64,000 bases of DNA from Salimicrobium flavidum (GCF_900156645.1 NZ_FTOC01000001.1:558001-622000), one strand, 5' to 3'; positions 40,325 through 49,911 are shown, counted from the stretch's first letter. Numbers and translations are program-made. Notes: a model not told the origin generated them from the letters alone.

Positions 40325-41605
40325 ATGGAAAATGATCTGAAAGTATTCGAAAACCTGGAATCTGAAGTACGTTCTTATTCCCGCAGTTTTCCCGCCGTAT
40401 TTACAAAAGCTAAAGGTTCTCTTATTTGGGATAGAGAAGGAAAAGAGTATGTTGACTTTTTCTGCGGTGCAGGCGCACTCAACTATGGTCACAACGACCC
40501 GAACATGAAGCAGAAGCTTATCGACTATATTATGAGCGACGGAATTACACATAGTCTGGATAAAGCGACCACTCCGAGAGAGGATTTCCTCACTACATTC
40601 AACAACACTATCCTTAAACCTCGTAACCTGGACTATAAAGTCATGTTCCCTGGACCTACAGGAACGAATACTGTCGAAAGTGCGCTTAAACTTGCCCGTA
40701 AAGTTACAGGACGCACCGAAGTAATCACGTTCACAAATGGATTCCATGGAATGACCATCGGAGCTTTGTCTGTCACTGGTAATGCCTTCAAACGTAAAGG
40801 AGCAGGTATTCCCCTTCATAATGCTGTTACCATGCCATATGACCGCTATATGGATGATACGACAGATTCTCTCGACTATCTTGAGCATTACCTCGAAGAC
40901 GGGGGAAGCGGTGTGGAAGTTCCAGCTGCAGTCATCCTTGAAACCGTTCAGGGTGAAGGTGGCCTGAACTGGGCCTCGAACAAATGGCTGAAACGCCTCG
41001 AAGAGTTATGTAATCGTTTTGAGATTCTTCTTATCATTGACGACGTGCAAGCGGGCGTTGGTCGTACCGGTACATTCTTCAGTTTTGAACCGGCTGAAAT
41101 CAAACCGGACATCGTATGTATGTCCAAATCGATCGGTGGGTATGGTTCTCCATTCGCCATTACACTGATTAAGCCGGAATATGACATTTGGGCTCCAGGG
41201 GAGCACAACGGCACATTCCGTGGTAATAACCACGCCATGGTCACAGCCACAGAAGCTCTTAAATACTGGAATGACCCAGCTTTTGAAAAAGCTATTCATG
41301 AAAAAATCGAAAAAATGACTGCATTTTTGAATCGCATCGTCAAAGACTACCCTGAATTGGACGGGTATGTTAAAGGACGTGGACTTATGCAGGGAATCTC
41401 CTGCGGAGTCGAAGGCATAGCTGAAGACGTTGCTGCTGAAGCTTTCGACCGCGCCTTGATAATGGAAACGGCAGGAGCAGATGATGAAGTATTCAAACTC
41501 TTCCCTGCAATCAATATGGATGACGAAACGCTCGAACGCGGCTTTTCCATCATCGAAGAATCTGTAAAAGCTGCGGTAGCAAAAAATGAACCGGTAACCA
41601 ACTAA
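40325..41605 (+). CDS. ectB: Diaminobutyrate-2-oxoglutarate aminotransferase
   Basis: The 426-residue class III aminotransferase has [30 protein letters not shown], the PLP lysine in [10 protein letters not shown] and [11 protein letters not shown]. It converts aspartate semialdehyde to L-2,4-diaminobutyrate. The start is set by AAGGAGG eight to nine bases upstream. Confidence 0.98.
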   Translation: MENDLKVFENLESEVRSYSRSFPAVFTKAKGSLIWDREGKEYVDFFCGAGALNYGHNDPNMKQKLIDYIMSDGITHSLDKATTPREDFLTTFNNTILKPRNLDYKVMFPGPTGTNTVESALKLARKVTGRTEVITFTNGFHGMTIGALSVTGNAFKRKGAGIPLHNAVTMPYDRYMDDTTDSLDYLEHYLEDGGSGVEVPAAVILETVQGEGGLNWASNKWLKRLEELCNRFEILLIIDDVQAGVGRTGTFFSFEPAEIKPDIVCMSKSIGGYGSPFAITLIKPEYDIWAPGEHNGTFRGNNHAMVTATEALKYWNDPAFEKAIHEKIEKMTAFLNRIVKDYPELDGYVKGRGLMQGISCGVEGIAEDVAAEAFDRALIMETAGADDEVFKLFPAINMDDETLERGFSIIEESVKAAVAKNEPVTN

Positions 41606-41623
41606 ACAGGAGGAACTTTAGAT

Positions 41624-42016
41624 ATGAGAGTAATCAAACTTGAAGACATTTTAGGTACAGAACAGGAAGTTAAGGCCGATACGTGGGAGTCCCGTCGTCT
41701 TGTATTGAAAAAAGACGGCATGGGCTACTCTGTCCACGATACGATCATTAAAGCTGGAACTGAGACTCACATATGGTATCAGAACCACCTTGAAGCAGTT
41801 TATTGTATTCAAGGCGAAGGTGAAGTCGAAACATTGAAAGATGGAAAAGTCCATCCTATCAAGAAAAATGAAATCTATATTCTTGATGAACATGACGAAC
41901 ATCTCCTTCGTGCTTATGAAGGTGAAGATATGCGTATGGTATGTGTGTTCCTACCGGCTATCACAGGCCAGGAAACGCACGATGAAAACGGGGTCTACCC
42001 GGTACTCGAAGACTGA
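41624..42016 (+). CDS. ectC: L-ectoine synthase
   Basis: The 130-residue cupin has the conserved [22 protein letters not shown], the metal-binding [13 protein letters not shown] and the late [11 protein letters not shown]. It cyclises acetyl-diaminobutyrate to ectoine. CAGGAGG precedes the ATG and a strong terminator follows, so ectABC is a closed three-gene operon. Confidence 0.98.
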   Translation: MRVIKLEDILGTEQEVKADTWESRRLVLKKDGMGYSVHDTIIKAGTETHIWYQNHLEAVYCIQGEGEVETLKDGKVHPIKKNEIYILDEHDEHLLRAYEGEDMRMVCVFLPAITGQETHDENGVYPVLED

Positions 42017-42038
42017 TTCAAATATCCGAAGAACGTTG

Positions 42039-42073
42039 AACAGGTCCTGATCCCCCTCAGGACCTGTTTTTTT
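42039..42073 (+). terminator. Terminator of ectABC
   Basis: AACAGGTCCTGA and TCAGGACCTGTT form a 12-bp perfect stem, followed by eight T residues. Confidence 0.92.
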
Positions 42074-42100
42074 GCCCACTGTCGGTACCTTTGATCATTT

Positions 42101-42126
42101 GATTAATCTGCAGGGTTTCCGGGTAT
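42101..42126 (+). promoter_or_regulatory. SigB-type promoter upstream of the SDR gene
   Basis: GATTAA (42101-42106) and GGGTAT (42121-42126) are 14 bases apart, against the Bacillus SigB consensus GTTTAA-N12-14-GGGTAT. The -10 is perfect and the -35 has one mismatch. Confidence 0.55.
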
Positions 42127-42181
42127 ATATAAGATGCCCCATAAAGTAACGTCGGGGCTTATTTTCAAGGAGGGGTCTCTT

Positions 42182-42919
42182 ATGGAAACATTACAAAATA
42201 AAACAGCTATCATTACAGGTGCAAGTAGCGGAATCGGTAAAACGATCGCACATCATTTAGCGAGAGAAGGCACAAATGTCGTTCTCGCAGCCCGTAGATC
42301 TGAGAAATTGAAACAGCTTTCTCAAGAAGTGAAAGACGAACATAATGTAAAAACGAAAGTTGTAGAAACTGATGTTACCAAAAAAGAGGATTTAGAAAAT
42401 CTTGTAAAAGAAACGAAAGATGCTTTTGGATCAGTCGACATCTTCGTTAATAATGCCGGAGTTATGCTCCTTTCTTTCCTCAAAAACGATCACGTGGACG
42501 AGTGGGAGCAAATGGTCGATGTGAATATCAAAGGCGTCCTTTTCGGTATTCATGCGACGCTTCCGACAATGATTGAACAGGAGTCGGGGCACGTCATCAA
42601 TATCTCTTCAGTGGCCGGCCATGAAGTATTCCCATCGAGTGCTGTCTACAGTGCTACGAAATACGCTGTCCGTGCTCTATCCATGGGGATGGAAAAAGAA
42701 CTCTCACGTACAGGCGTAAGAGTTACAAATATTTCGCCGGGTGCTGTAGACACAGAGCTCACAGAACATATCACAGACGGTGATGTTCTCGATATGTTCC
42801 AGGGCCGCAGCACTGAAACACTCAATGCCGAAGACATCGCTAAAGCTGTCACCTACGCCGTGACCCAACCATCTCACGTCAATGTCAACGAAGTGATGGT
42901 ACGCCCAATGCAGAAATAA
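42182..42919 (+). CDS. Short-chain dehydrogenase/reductase (YdfG-like)
   Basis: The 245-residue SDR has TGASSGIG, the NNAG motif (VNNAGVML), the active-site Ser in ISSVAG and YSATK with Tyr and Lys. An Arg-rich AARRSEK after strand 2 suggests NADP. Likely substrates are 3-hydroxy acids or aldehydes. AAGGAGG sits before ATG 42182. A SigB-like promoter suggests stress induction, next to the osmoprotectant operon. Confidence 0.87.
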   Translation: METLQNKTAIITGASSGIGKTIAHHLAREGTNVVLAARRSEKLKQLSQEVKDEHNVKTKVVETDVTKKEDLENLVKETKDAFGSVDIFVNNAGVMLLSFLKNDHVDEWEQMVDVNIKGVLFGIHATLPTMIEQESGHVINISSVAGHEVFPSSAVYSATKYAVRALSMGMEKELSRTGVRVTNISPGAVDTELTEHITDGDVLDMFQGRSTETLNAEDIAKAVTYAVTQPSHVNVNEVMVRPMQK

Positions 42920-43006
42920 AGTGTGGAAACTTCCGGTTAAAAGCTCTGGCCTAAGCAGAACGATCACAAGAAAGACGCTTTAATTGTTGCTGTTCAGACA
43001 AGAAAA

Positions 43007-43051
43007 GAAACCCGTACTGACTAAACTACGTCAGTACGGGATTCTTTTTCA
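43007..43051 (-). terminator. Terminator overlapping the FUSC gene end
   Basis: CCCGTACTGAC and GTCAGTACGGG pair around a short loop that contains the stop codon of the FUSC gene. The minus-strand side continues TTTCTTTTC. The last codons of the gene form one arm. Confidence 0.82.
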
Positions 43052-45186
43052 TCAAGATGGAGCCTGTCACCGAGCACAAGCAGCGATTGATTGATTTTCC
43101 AAACATAGTGGAGGTGGTGGATAAGATCACCTTTCGTTTCGGAACCGGCAGGAGCATAGGTTTCAATAATTTCCCGCTCCTTTTTCAGGTCGTAGAGCAC
43201 CCCCGCCTTCTTCTCCTCTTTTAAACTGATCCGCAGCGTTTGCAGATTGTGCGTAATTTTTTCTTCTGTCCGTTCCAGTTCCCGACGCACCGTTTCGTCA
43301 TAGGAAAATTCTTTCTGATAGGAAGAGGCGACCAGCTGTTTTGCGTAATAATTGATAGCTGTGAATATCGTCATCCACCCCGGTAACCCGGAGTATTTGC
43401 GGATGCCGGGCCCTTGCATTACCGGTTTTGCTTCGTCCTCCATCAGCTTCAGTATTCCATCAAGTTCAAAAGCACTATCCGCAAGGTTTTTCACACCCTT
43501 GTCACGGAACCCCTTTAAATAATCTATTACATATGTCTCCAGTTCTTCGAGATATTCTTCAAATGTGTCCGTCACTTTACTCATCGTCCTGGTCGGATAA
43601 ATGTAAGACACTACGATGAGAGCAATCAAAGCACCGGCGACAGTATCGATCACTCGTGCTGCGAGCAGCTCATAGGTGATTCCCCCAAGAATAAGGTCGT
43701 ACATAAAAGCAATAAGCATAGTGATAAAGACACTCATCACTGTATAAGAAACGGTAAGCATATAAAATGCGCAGAAGATGACAAAAAAGACGAGAATCAG
43801 TTCCACTACAGCATAGCCGGAGACGGCTGTAGCCAATCCGAATCCGAGCACTGCGCCGATCACTGTCCCGATAGACCGTTCCAGTCCTTTCAAATATGTG
43901 CGACCGACTGTGTCTGTACCTATTTGAACGATGAAAGTCGTCAAAATCACCCAGTAGGGTTGGATAGGAGAAATGAGATGACCCACGACAATAGCAATCG
44001 AACCTGCGATCAAAGCCTGAATCGCCTTTTTCGTCGAAGGTTTCATCCCTTCTTCATTCTCTTCTTCCTCCTCTTCCTCCGCTTCTTCTTCGACCCTTCG
44101 TTCATTATGCATAGAACGCCTGATTTCCATCGCACCTTTTATCACATGCCCGGCGATCGCTTCAATACGACGAAGCAGATACAGCCATCCCCCAGGTCGG
44201 TCCACTTGGCTATCGAAAAGATCATCGATGACCTGTCTTAATTCCCGGAGTGTTTCATTCGCTTTTTCGAGATCCTGAATGTCGTAAGAATGCTTCAGAA
44301 CCTCCGCTTTACGCAAATGATCGAGGACATCGATAAGTAGTCTGCGGATCCTGCCGTTTTCGAAAGCACGATCTTCTTTAAGCCTTTGGAGGCTGTCGGA
44401 CATTGTCGTCACGAGCATCGCTGCGTCGAATAAATAAAGCCTTACCTGCGCTGTTGAAAGCCCCGGCCATAGTCCCTGTATCTCGTGATCCTTCACATCA
44501 GTAGCCACGCTTCTGGCGTACTCGCGAAGCTTTCTTGCATTCGAATCCAGGACCGCTTTCTTTTCTTCGAGAAGTTTCTCGTCGCGGATCACTTCTTCCA
44601 AAAGGTCAAAGGTCAAATTAGCCTGCCTATGGAAAGACTGCATACTGTGAGTCAATAAACGTGTCGAATCTTTGAACAATTTGAAATTATACGTATAGGC
44701 ACTTGTAGTACCCAGAACAATCGCCATATAAAACCAGGGGAATTCCTGTGGGGCCAATCCTAAAAAAGAAGCTAGATAAGTAGTAAGAAACCCTACCATT
44801 CCGAGGGAGAAGTAGCGACTTCCGAATCGTGAAAAATAAAAAGCACTGGCCGTAACAAGAATCATCAGACCGCTTACAAGAAAGACGTTTTCTGACAAAA
44901 GAGAGCCCATCGTCACCCCGAAAACACCGGAAAGCGGCAAGAGAAGTGTCGTCTGCTTTTTTTCTTTTTCCGTGTCGTCCATCACGACCATGATTCCCAT
45001 CATGCCGAGCATTCCAGCAAGAATGGAGGGCAGCAAAGGGTCTTTACCGGAAACACTCAGAATAAACATAACGATGAATACGGAGGTCATAAGACTCAAA
45101 CTCGCTTTTCCGGCCTGTCTGAAACGTTTCCGGCCGGGATCGGTCGCTAACAATCGTTCCCACCAGTAAATAGCACTTCTTTTCAC
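43021..45186 (-). CDS. FUSC-family membrane protein (aromatic acid / fusaric acid exporter-like)
   Basis: The 721-residue protein has two blocks of about five to six membrane helices (about 25-160 and 385-530). A soluble helical region with an acidic EEEEEEENEEG run near 375 separates them, and a C-terminal cytoplasmic helical domain follows. This is the FUSC/YccS layout. The exported substrate is unknown. Translation probably starts at GTG 45186, seven codons into the open frame, four bases after AAGGGGGGAG. Confidence 0.8.
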   Translation of the reverse strand: MKRSAIYWWERLLATDPGRKRFRQAGKASLSLMTSVFIVMFILSVSGKDPLLPSILAGMLGMMGIMVVMDDTEKEKKQTTLLLPLSGVFGVTMGSLLSENVFLVSGLMILVTASAFYFSRFGSRYFSLGMVGFLTTYLASFLGLAPQEFPWFYMAIVLGTTSAYTYNFKLFKDSTRLLTHSMQSFHRQANLTFDLLEEVIRDEKLLEEKKAVLDSNARKLREYARSVATDVKDHEIQGLWPGLSTAQVRLYLFDAAMLVTTMSDSLQRLKEDRAFENGRIRRLLIDVLDHLRKAEVLKHSYDIQDLEKANETLRELRQVIDDLFDSQVDRPGGWLYLLRRIEAIAGHVIKGAMEIRRSMHNERRVEEEAEEEEEEENEEGMKPSTKKAIQALIAGSIAIVVGHLISPIQPYWVILTTFIVQIGTDTVGRTYLKGLERSIGTVIGAVLGFGLATAVSGYAVVELILVFFVIFCAFYMLTVSYTVMSVFITMLIAFMYDLILGGITYELLAARVIDTVAGALIALIVVSYIYPTRTMSKVTDTFEEYLEELETYVIDYLKGFRDKGVKNLADSAFELDGILKLMEDEAKPVMQGPGIRKYSGLPGWMTIFTAINYYAKQLVASSYQKEFSYDETVRRELERTEEKITHNLQTLRISLKEEKKAGVLYDLKKEREIIETYAPAGSETKGDLIHHLHYVWKINQSLLVLGDRLHLDEKESRTDVV

Positions 45187-45330
45187 TTTTCTCCCCCCTT
45201 TTGTCAATATGTATCCTTTTATATGATACGCACTCTGACTCCATTCAGCAAATGACGCGTCCCTACCAGAAAGCGAAACCGTTTACATTCATGCGAAAAT
45301 TTGCTATTGTACGTTAAAAAGGGGCGGCCT

Positions 45331-46383
45331 ATGAAACGAATTTCCCTTGCACTACTTTTATTCACTGCATCCTGCACTGCTACTGATCAGGAACCTTCCC
45401 CTGCCACTCAGGACACGGATAATGACTCCTCCCAACCATCCCAGGAAAATGGCATCATAGCAACGAACTTCAACACTCCGTGGTCCATCGCCCCTGCTGA
45501 AGATGGTTATTTCATTACAGAACGTGGCGGCCAGTTGTTTTCCGTCACTGAAGATGGAGATATTTCCGAACAGACCCTTGAACTCTCCTCCTCCCTCTAC
45601 ACAGGAGGAGAAGCCGGATTGCTAGGTCTTGTTATGCTTGATGAGGAGGAAGCTTACGTCTATTATTCCTATGAAAGCAATAATGGACCGCGTAACCGCG
45701 TGGCAAAAATTGAGCGCTCGGAGCAGACGTGGTCAGAAACAGATGTAATCATCGATGAAATCCCCGGCGGCAGGATCCATAACGGAGGAAGGCTTGAAAT
45801 CGGCCCTGATGAGCATGTGTACATCACCACAGGAGATGCCGGCAACCCCGATACAGCGCAGAACACAGACAGTCTGGCAGGTAAAATTCTCCGTATGAAC
45901 ATCGACGGAAGTATACCGGAAGATAACCCTTTTGAAGAATCGTACGTCTATACCTATGGTCACCGTAATCCTCAAGGGGTCACCTGGACCGAAGACGGGA
46001 CGATGTACAGCACCGAACACGGACAAAATGCTCATGATGAAATCAACAGGATCGAACCCGGACAGAATTATGGTTGGCCTGTCATCCAGGGGGATGAAGA
46101 AAACGAAGGAATGGAAACACCGCTTTACCACACAGGAGACGACACATGGGCTCCTTCCGGGGTGGATGCTTATGAAGGACATCTATATATCGCCGCTCTC
46201 CGCGGGGAGCGTCTGATTGAATTTTCACCGGAAACCTCTGAAACCTCGGTGATTTCCAATGAGTACGGACGTATCCGTGATATTCATTTCACAGAAGAGT
46301 TCGGGCTTGGAATTACCAGTAACAGGGATGGGCGTGGCAATCCTGACGAAAATGACGATGTATTCTTCCGCTTCACGCCATAG
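45331..46383 (+). CDS. PQQ-dependent aldose sugar dehydrogenase-like lipoprotein
   Basis: The 350-residue protein has a signal with a probable lipobox FTASC (Cys15). A six-bladed glucose/sorbosone dehydrogenase propeller follows: GGEAGLLGLV, RIHNGGRLEIGPDEHVYITTGDAGN in outline, YTYGHRNPQGVTW and EHGQNAHDEIN. This is the YliI/soluble aldose dehydrogenase type, which oxidises sugars outside the membrane if PQQ is available. No PQQ synthesis gene is in the window, so the cofactor or role may differ. The start follows AAAGGGGCGG. Confidence 0.85.
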   Translation: MKRISLALLLFTASCTATDQEPSPATQDTDNDSSQPSQENGIIATNFNTPWSIAPAEDGYFITERGGQLFSVTEDGDISEQTLELSSSLYTGGEAGLLGLVMLDEEEAYVYYSYESNNGPRNRVAKIERSEQTWSETDVIIDEIPGGRIHNGGRLEIGPDEHVYITTGDAGNPDTAQNTDSLAGKILRMNIDGSIPEDNPFEESYVYTYGHRNPQGVTWTEDGTMYSTEHGQNAHDEINRIEPGQNYGWPVIQGDEENEGMETPLYHTGDDTWAPSGVDAYEGHLYIAALRGERLIEFSPETSETSVISNEYGRIRDIHFTEEFGLGITSNRDGRGNPDENDDVFFRFTP

Positions 46384-46431
46384 AGAATCACATATAAGTA
46401 TGCTATAATTCTTACGGAATGGAGGTTTTTT

Positions 46432-46887
46432 ATGCTATCTTTTGAAGAAAAACAGAATATACTCGACCAGTTCGATGAATTGGAGAAAAAAGAGATATCT
46501 CTTGGACGAATCAACTATCATTTTGAAGAAAGCTTATACGATAAAAAGAATGTCGTCTATCATCTTCACCCAAATGGAAACGGATATGTATATGCAGAGC
46601 TACTCAGCGATATCGAAACGGACGAACGCGGCATGGTGAATATCCGTGATTATACGGAAGACGAGTTGAAAGATATTGTAAGGGATGCGATCGAGTCATT
46701 ATCGATGACCGAAGCGGAACGTGAACCTTTGCTCGAAGAATGGGAGAATAGAGAAGAACAGCTTCTCGTACTGATGAAAGAAGACGATGGCTTCAATGTG
46801 TACGGCGGGGACCGACTCGAGGGTTCGTTCCGGTCTTACGAGGAAGCTAGCGACTTTTTGGAACAGGAAGGATTCGAGCGTGTATAG
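46432..46887 (+). CDS. Hypothetical protein, acidic
   Basis: The 151-residue protein is very acidic and soluble: a helical N-terminus (FEEKQNILDQFDELEKKE), a beta region with VYHLHPNGNGYVYAELL, then charged helices. GGAGG precedes the ATG, and TATAAT at about 46405 is a plausible -10. It is co-transcribed with the 60-residue membrane protein 12 bases downstream. I do not recognise the family. Confidence 0.7.
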   Translation: MLSFEEKQNILDQFDELEKKEISLGRINYHFEESLYDKKNVVYHLHPNGNGYVYAELLSDIETDERGMVNIRDYTEDELKDIVRDAIESLSMTEAEREPLLEEWENREEQLLVLMKEDDGFNVYGGDRLEGSFRSYEEASDFLEQEGFERV

Positions 46888-46899
46888 GAGGATTAAATT

Positions 46900-47082
46900 A
46901 TGGTGCTTCGATTTATAACGGCATTTCTCATTGCCGCTGTTTCTTTCGGACTCATTGCGACAATCTTTCCGCAGGCACTTAATTTTGTGTGGCTGGCCAT
47001 AGGTATCCTGTTCATCATTTCTCTTGGATATCTTGCCATTGCCTACATCCAGAAAACGAAACAACTCCTTAAACAAAGGTAA
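46900..47082 (+). CDS. Small two-helix membrane protein
   Basis: The 60-residue protein has two hydrophobic helices (about 4-25 and 28-50) and a basic tail (QKTKQLLKQR). TAGGAGG lies eight bases before the ATG, and the stop codon borders a strong terminator. The function is unknown. Confidence 0.68.
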   Translation: MVLRFITAFLIAAVSFGLIATIFPQALNFVWLAIGILFIISLGYLAIAYIQKTKQLLKQR

Positions 47083-47115
47083 AAGCTCCGGCTAATGATG
47101 GCCGGAGCTTTTTTT
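47082..47115 (+). terminator. Terminator between convergent genes
   Basis: AAAGCTCCGGC and GCCGGAGCTTT form an 11-bp stem followed by seven T residues. Confidence 0.88.
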
Positions 47116-47133
47116 AAACCAGTAATTCACCAC

Positions 47134-47868
47134 TTATTGAGCTGTATAGCCACCATCTACGAGAAGACTCGTTCCAGTAACAAAACTGGCCTCGTCCGAA
47201 GCGAGAAACAATACGGCTTTGGCGACTTCTTCAGAACGCCCCAGCCTTCCGATCGGATGCAGATTGATGAGATGTTGTTTCATATCATCTTCGAGCTGAT
47301 CGAGCAGAGGCGTCTCAATATATCCTGGACATACGGCGTTAACACGGATATTGTCCGGCGCATATTCTATTCCAAGTGTCCGGGTCAAGTTTACAACGGC
47401 TCCTTTAGAGGCCGAATAAGGACTTGTCTGAGCCTGACCGACATGGCCGAGTATCGACGCCGTGTTTATAATACTTCCTCCTCCACTCTTCTTCATCGCC
47501 TTCACTGCATGCTTCGCTCCATAGAAAACCCCGTCCAGATTAATCGATAAAACCTTCTTCCAATCTTCAGCAGACGTTTCATCAGCCGGGGATAATGACC
47601 CGATTCCTGCATTACTGAAAAGGATATCAAGCTTACCGAAATGGTCTACCGTTTTGCTGATAAGTGCCTCGACGTCTTTTTCTTCAGCTACATCCGCATG
47701 TTGGTAAATAGCTGCGTCTCCAAGTTCCTCAGCCAGCGCTTCCCCCTTCTCATCATTGACGTCAGAAATAACGACTTTCGCCCCTTCCTCAACAAACAGA
47801 CGTACCGTATACTCGCCTATCCCGCTACCGCCACCAGTCACTACTGCCACTTTGTTTTCAAGACGCAT
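47134..47868 (-). CDS. Short-chain dehydrogenase/reductase
   Basis: The 244-residue classical SDR has TGGGSGIG, an acidic residue after strand 2 (ISDVNDEK, favouring NAD), the SNAGIG motif, active-site Ser in NTASILG, and YSASK. The C-terminus has the usual FVTGTSLLVDGGYTAQ. It resembles 3-oxoacyl-ACP reductase or glucose dehydrogenase-like SDRs; the substrate is unknown. A near-perfect CodY box lies about 45 bases upstream. Confidence 0.87.
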   Translation of the reverse strand: MRLENKVAVVTGGGSGIGEYTVRLFVEEGAKVVISDVNDEKGEALAEELGDAAIYQHADVAEEKDVEALISKTVDHFGKLDILFSNAGIGSLSPADETSAEDWKKVLSINLDGVFYGAKHAVKAMKKSGGGSIINTASILGHVGQAQTSPYSASKGAVVNLTRTLGIEYAPDNIRVNAVCPGYIETPLLDQLEDDMKQHLINLHPIGRLGRSEEVAKAVLFLASDEASFVTGTSLLVDGGYTAQ

Positions 47869-47911
47869 CTGAATCTCCTCCTAAAAAAGTTTTCATTTTC
47901 AGTATAATCAT

Positions 47912-47926
47912 AATTTTCAGAAAAAT
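47912..47926. promoter_or_regulatory. CodY box upstream of the SDR gene
   Basis: AATTTTCAGAAAAAT matches AATTTTCWGAAAATT at 14 of 15 positions. It overlaps the probable promoter region of the SDR gene at 47134-47868. Confidence 0.65.
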
Positions 47927-47976
47927 ATATAAGGGAATTCCCTAATAGCTACCAAAAAGAAAATACTTGTTATCAA

Positions 47977-48007
47977 AAACCTCCCGAACTGTGTAGTCCG
48001 GGAGGTT
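47977..48007 (-). terminator. Terminator of the DUF4870 gene
   Basis: AACCTCCCGAACT and AGTCCGGGAGGTT pair with a four-base loop; on the minus strand TTTTTGATA follows. Confidence 0.82.
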
Positions 48008-48019
48008 CCTGATCACTAT

Positions 48020-48343
48020 TTACTTTATAAAATGAATAACAAACGGTATACGATACTCTTCTCCATTGTAGGATTTCACCATCGCAATGACTGTAAACAC
48101 GAATGCTGCGACACCGACAATAATGAGCAATAGAACACCCACTAGCAACAATACTAGAATACCGCTGATAATCGTGTAGATGGTATAGGAAAGGAAGAAA
48201 TTCAAATATTCCTTCCCGTGATAATCGACAAAATCGGATTCTTCCCGTTTCAGCAGGAAAATGATCAAAGGACCGAGCACCGGAAAGAATAAACTTACCA
48301 AGTAGATAAGCATGGCGAGGAGACGTTCATCACTTGTAGGCAT
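48020..48343 (-). CDS. DUF4870 (Tic20-like) small membrane protein
   Basis: The 107-residue protein has three hydrophobic segments and the family pattern ERLLAMLIYLVSLFFPVLGPLIIFLLKREES, DFVDYHGKEYLNF and a C-terminal GEEYRIPF. Function unknown. The second of two adjacent ATGs is preferred because AAGGAGG is then six bases away. Confidence 0.82.
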   Translation of the reverse strand: MPTSDERLLAMLIYLVSLFFPVLGPLIIFLLKREESDFVDYHGKEYLNFFLSYTIYTIISGILVLLLVGVLLLIIVGVAAFVFTVIAMVKSYNGEEYRIPFVIHFIK

Positions 48344-48372
48344 CATTGTCCTCCTTCTGAACGAAAGAGTGT

Positions 48373-49434
48373 TTAGACTTCAACACTCCATCCCTTCGTA
48401 TCTTTCTTTTCACCCAACTGGATCCCCGTAATTTCATCATAAAGCCGCTTCGCTAACGGGCCGACTTCCTCGTTATTTATCGTCATCGTATTTCCGAGCC
48501 AGTCGAGACGTCCGACAGGAGAAATTACTGCAGCGGTACCTGCGCCGAAAGCTTCTTCCAGTTTGCCGTCTTCATAATACTGGTACAGTTCCGCAATCGA
48601 GATTTTTCTTTCCTCAACCGGAATATCCCAATCCTTCAGCAATTCCAGGACAGACATGCGTGTTACCCCCTCCAGAATACTGCCACTGAGGGCGGGAGTG
48701 ACTACTTTTCCATCGATTTTAAAGAAAATGTTCATACTTCCTACTTCTTCGATATAACGTTTTTCGACGCCGTCCATCCAAAGGACATCTGCATGGCCTT
48801 CCTGTTTCGCATTAGCCTGGGCGCGGTAGGCTGCCGAATAGTTCCCTGCCGTCTTTGCCGCTCCTGTTCCACCTTTCACGGCCCGAGTGAATTCATCTTC
48901 CACTTTTATTCGGACCGGTTTCATACCGCCGGCGAAATAAGGACCGACAGGTGAAAGGATGATCATCAGTTTATACGTCTTCGACGGGGCGACGGCGAGA
49001 TTCGGTTCCGTCGAAATGATGAATGGACGAATATAGAGAGACGTTCCTTCGAACTGAGGCACCCATTCCTTTTCCAGAGACACCAGTTGCTTCACGTATT
49101 CGAGTACCTCTTCCTCATCAATCTCAGGTATACTCATGCGACGATTCGACTTATTGAGACGCTCCATGTTTTTTTCCGGACGGAAGAGAAGGGCCTCCCC
49201 GTCTTTTGTACGGTAAGCTTTCAGTCCTTCAAAAACTGTCTGCCCGTAATGAAAAATCATCGCTGCCGGGTCTAACGTAATCGGCTCATATGGCACGATA
49301 CGAGGGTCGTACCATCCCTCGTCTTCTTTATAATCCAGCACAAACATGTGATCTGTGAAAACCTGACCAAACGGGATATCTTTCGTTTGTGGTTTATTCT
49401 TCAATTTCTCTGTTTTTTCGACTCTGACACTCAT
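48373..49434 (-). CDS. Second branched-chain amino acid aminotransferase
   Basis: The 353-residue class IV aminotransferase belongs to the longer BCAT type (B. subtilis YbgE/YwaA class). It has IFHYGQTVFEGLKAYRTKDG, IRPFIISTEPNLAVAPS, the PLP lysine in GGTGAAKTAGNY, and EVGSMNIFF. It reversibly transaminates Leu, Ile and Val. It is outside the T-box operon and paralogous to ilvE at 37658. ATG 49434 has GAGGAGG eight bases upstream. Confidence 0.94.
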   Translation of the reverse strand: MSVRVEKTEKLKNKPQTKDIPFGQVFTDHMFVLDYKEDEGWYDPRIVPYEPITLDPAAMIFHYGQTVFEGLKAYRTKDGEALLFRPEKNMERLNKSNRRMSIPEIDEEEVLEYVKQLVSLEKEWVPQFEGTSLYIRPFIISTEPNLAVAPSKTYKLMIILSPVGPYFAGGMKPVRIKVEDEFTRAVKGGTGAAKTAGNYSAAYRAQANAKQEGHADVLWMDGVEKRYIEEVGSMNIFFKIDGKVVTPALSGSILEGVTRMSVLELLKDWDIPVEERKISIAELYQYYEDGKLEEAFGAGTAAVISPVGRLDWLGNTMTINNEEVGPLAKRLYDEITGIQLGEKKDTKGWSVEV

Positions 49435-49515
49435 ACATTCTTCCTCCTCTGCCATTCTGAATCAACTCTTCATTCTTTCAAAAGGTCCACGATTTTTATA
49501 AACGAAAAAGTTTCA

Positions 49516-49553
49516 TTCCGCAGAACGAAAATCAACAAGGAACGGTAACAGAG
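49516..49553 (+). repeat. Family 1 repeat, 3' end fragment
   Basis: The stretch GCAGAACGAAAATCAACAAG with GAACGGTAACAGAG is nearly identical to the end of the full copy at 13997-14032. The fragment stops exactly where the ferredoxin stop codon begins. Confidence 0.75.
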
Positions 49554-49790
49554 TTACTTAGAAAAAAACTCTTCCGCTTTCTGTAAATATTGCTCGTCCT
49601 CAGGTCTAAGATCGAACTCCTCCACAATCGCTGCCACCGGACATTGCATTACACACATGCCGCAGTCGATACATGTATTCGGGTTTATGTAAAACTGATC
49701 TTCCCCTTCTACAATACAATCGACTGGGCAGACGTCCACGCATTCTCCTGATTTTTCGCTCACACAGGGGCTCGTGATGACAAAAGCCAT
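49554..49790 (-). CDS. Ferredoxin, two-cluster type
   Basis: The 78-residue protein has a second motif CIDCGMCVMQCP for a 4Fe-4S cluster. The first has Cys9, Cys17, Cys21 and Cys25 (PCVSEKSGECVDVCPVDC), a seven-residue spacing typical of 3Fe-4S/4Fe-4S bacterial ferredoxins. It is a cytosolic electron carrier. AAAGGAGGG precedes ATG 49790. It is next to, but outside, the lar operon, whose terminator separates them. Confidence 0.9.
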   Translation of the reverse strand: MAFVITSPCVSEKSGECVDVCPVDCIVEGEDQFYINPNTCIDCGMCVMQCPVAAIVEEFDLRPEDEQYLQKAEEFFSK

Positions 49791-49880
49791 AGCTGTCCCT
49801 CCTTTGATTACACTACTCAATAAGTGTTATGTAAGTACCCATTCCTTCTTTTGCATCAATTTTAACATAATCCCAGCAAA

Positions 49881-49911
49881 AAAATCAGGACGGGGTCTCC
49901 GTCCTGATCAC
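49881..49911 (-). terminator. Terminator of the gnd-lar operon
   Basis: ATCAGGACGG and CCGTCCTGAT form a 10-bp perfect stem with a five-base loop and seven T residues on the minus strand. The larE stop codon overlaps the stem. Confidence 0.9.

Noticed and set aside
47134-47868. The SDR at 47134 as part of the ectoine or hexuronate systems
   Set aside because: It lies behind terminators on both sides, on the other strand from ectABC, and carries a CodY box rather than the TTTGTTT operator.
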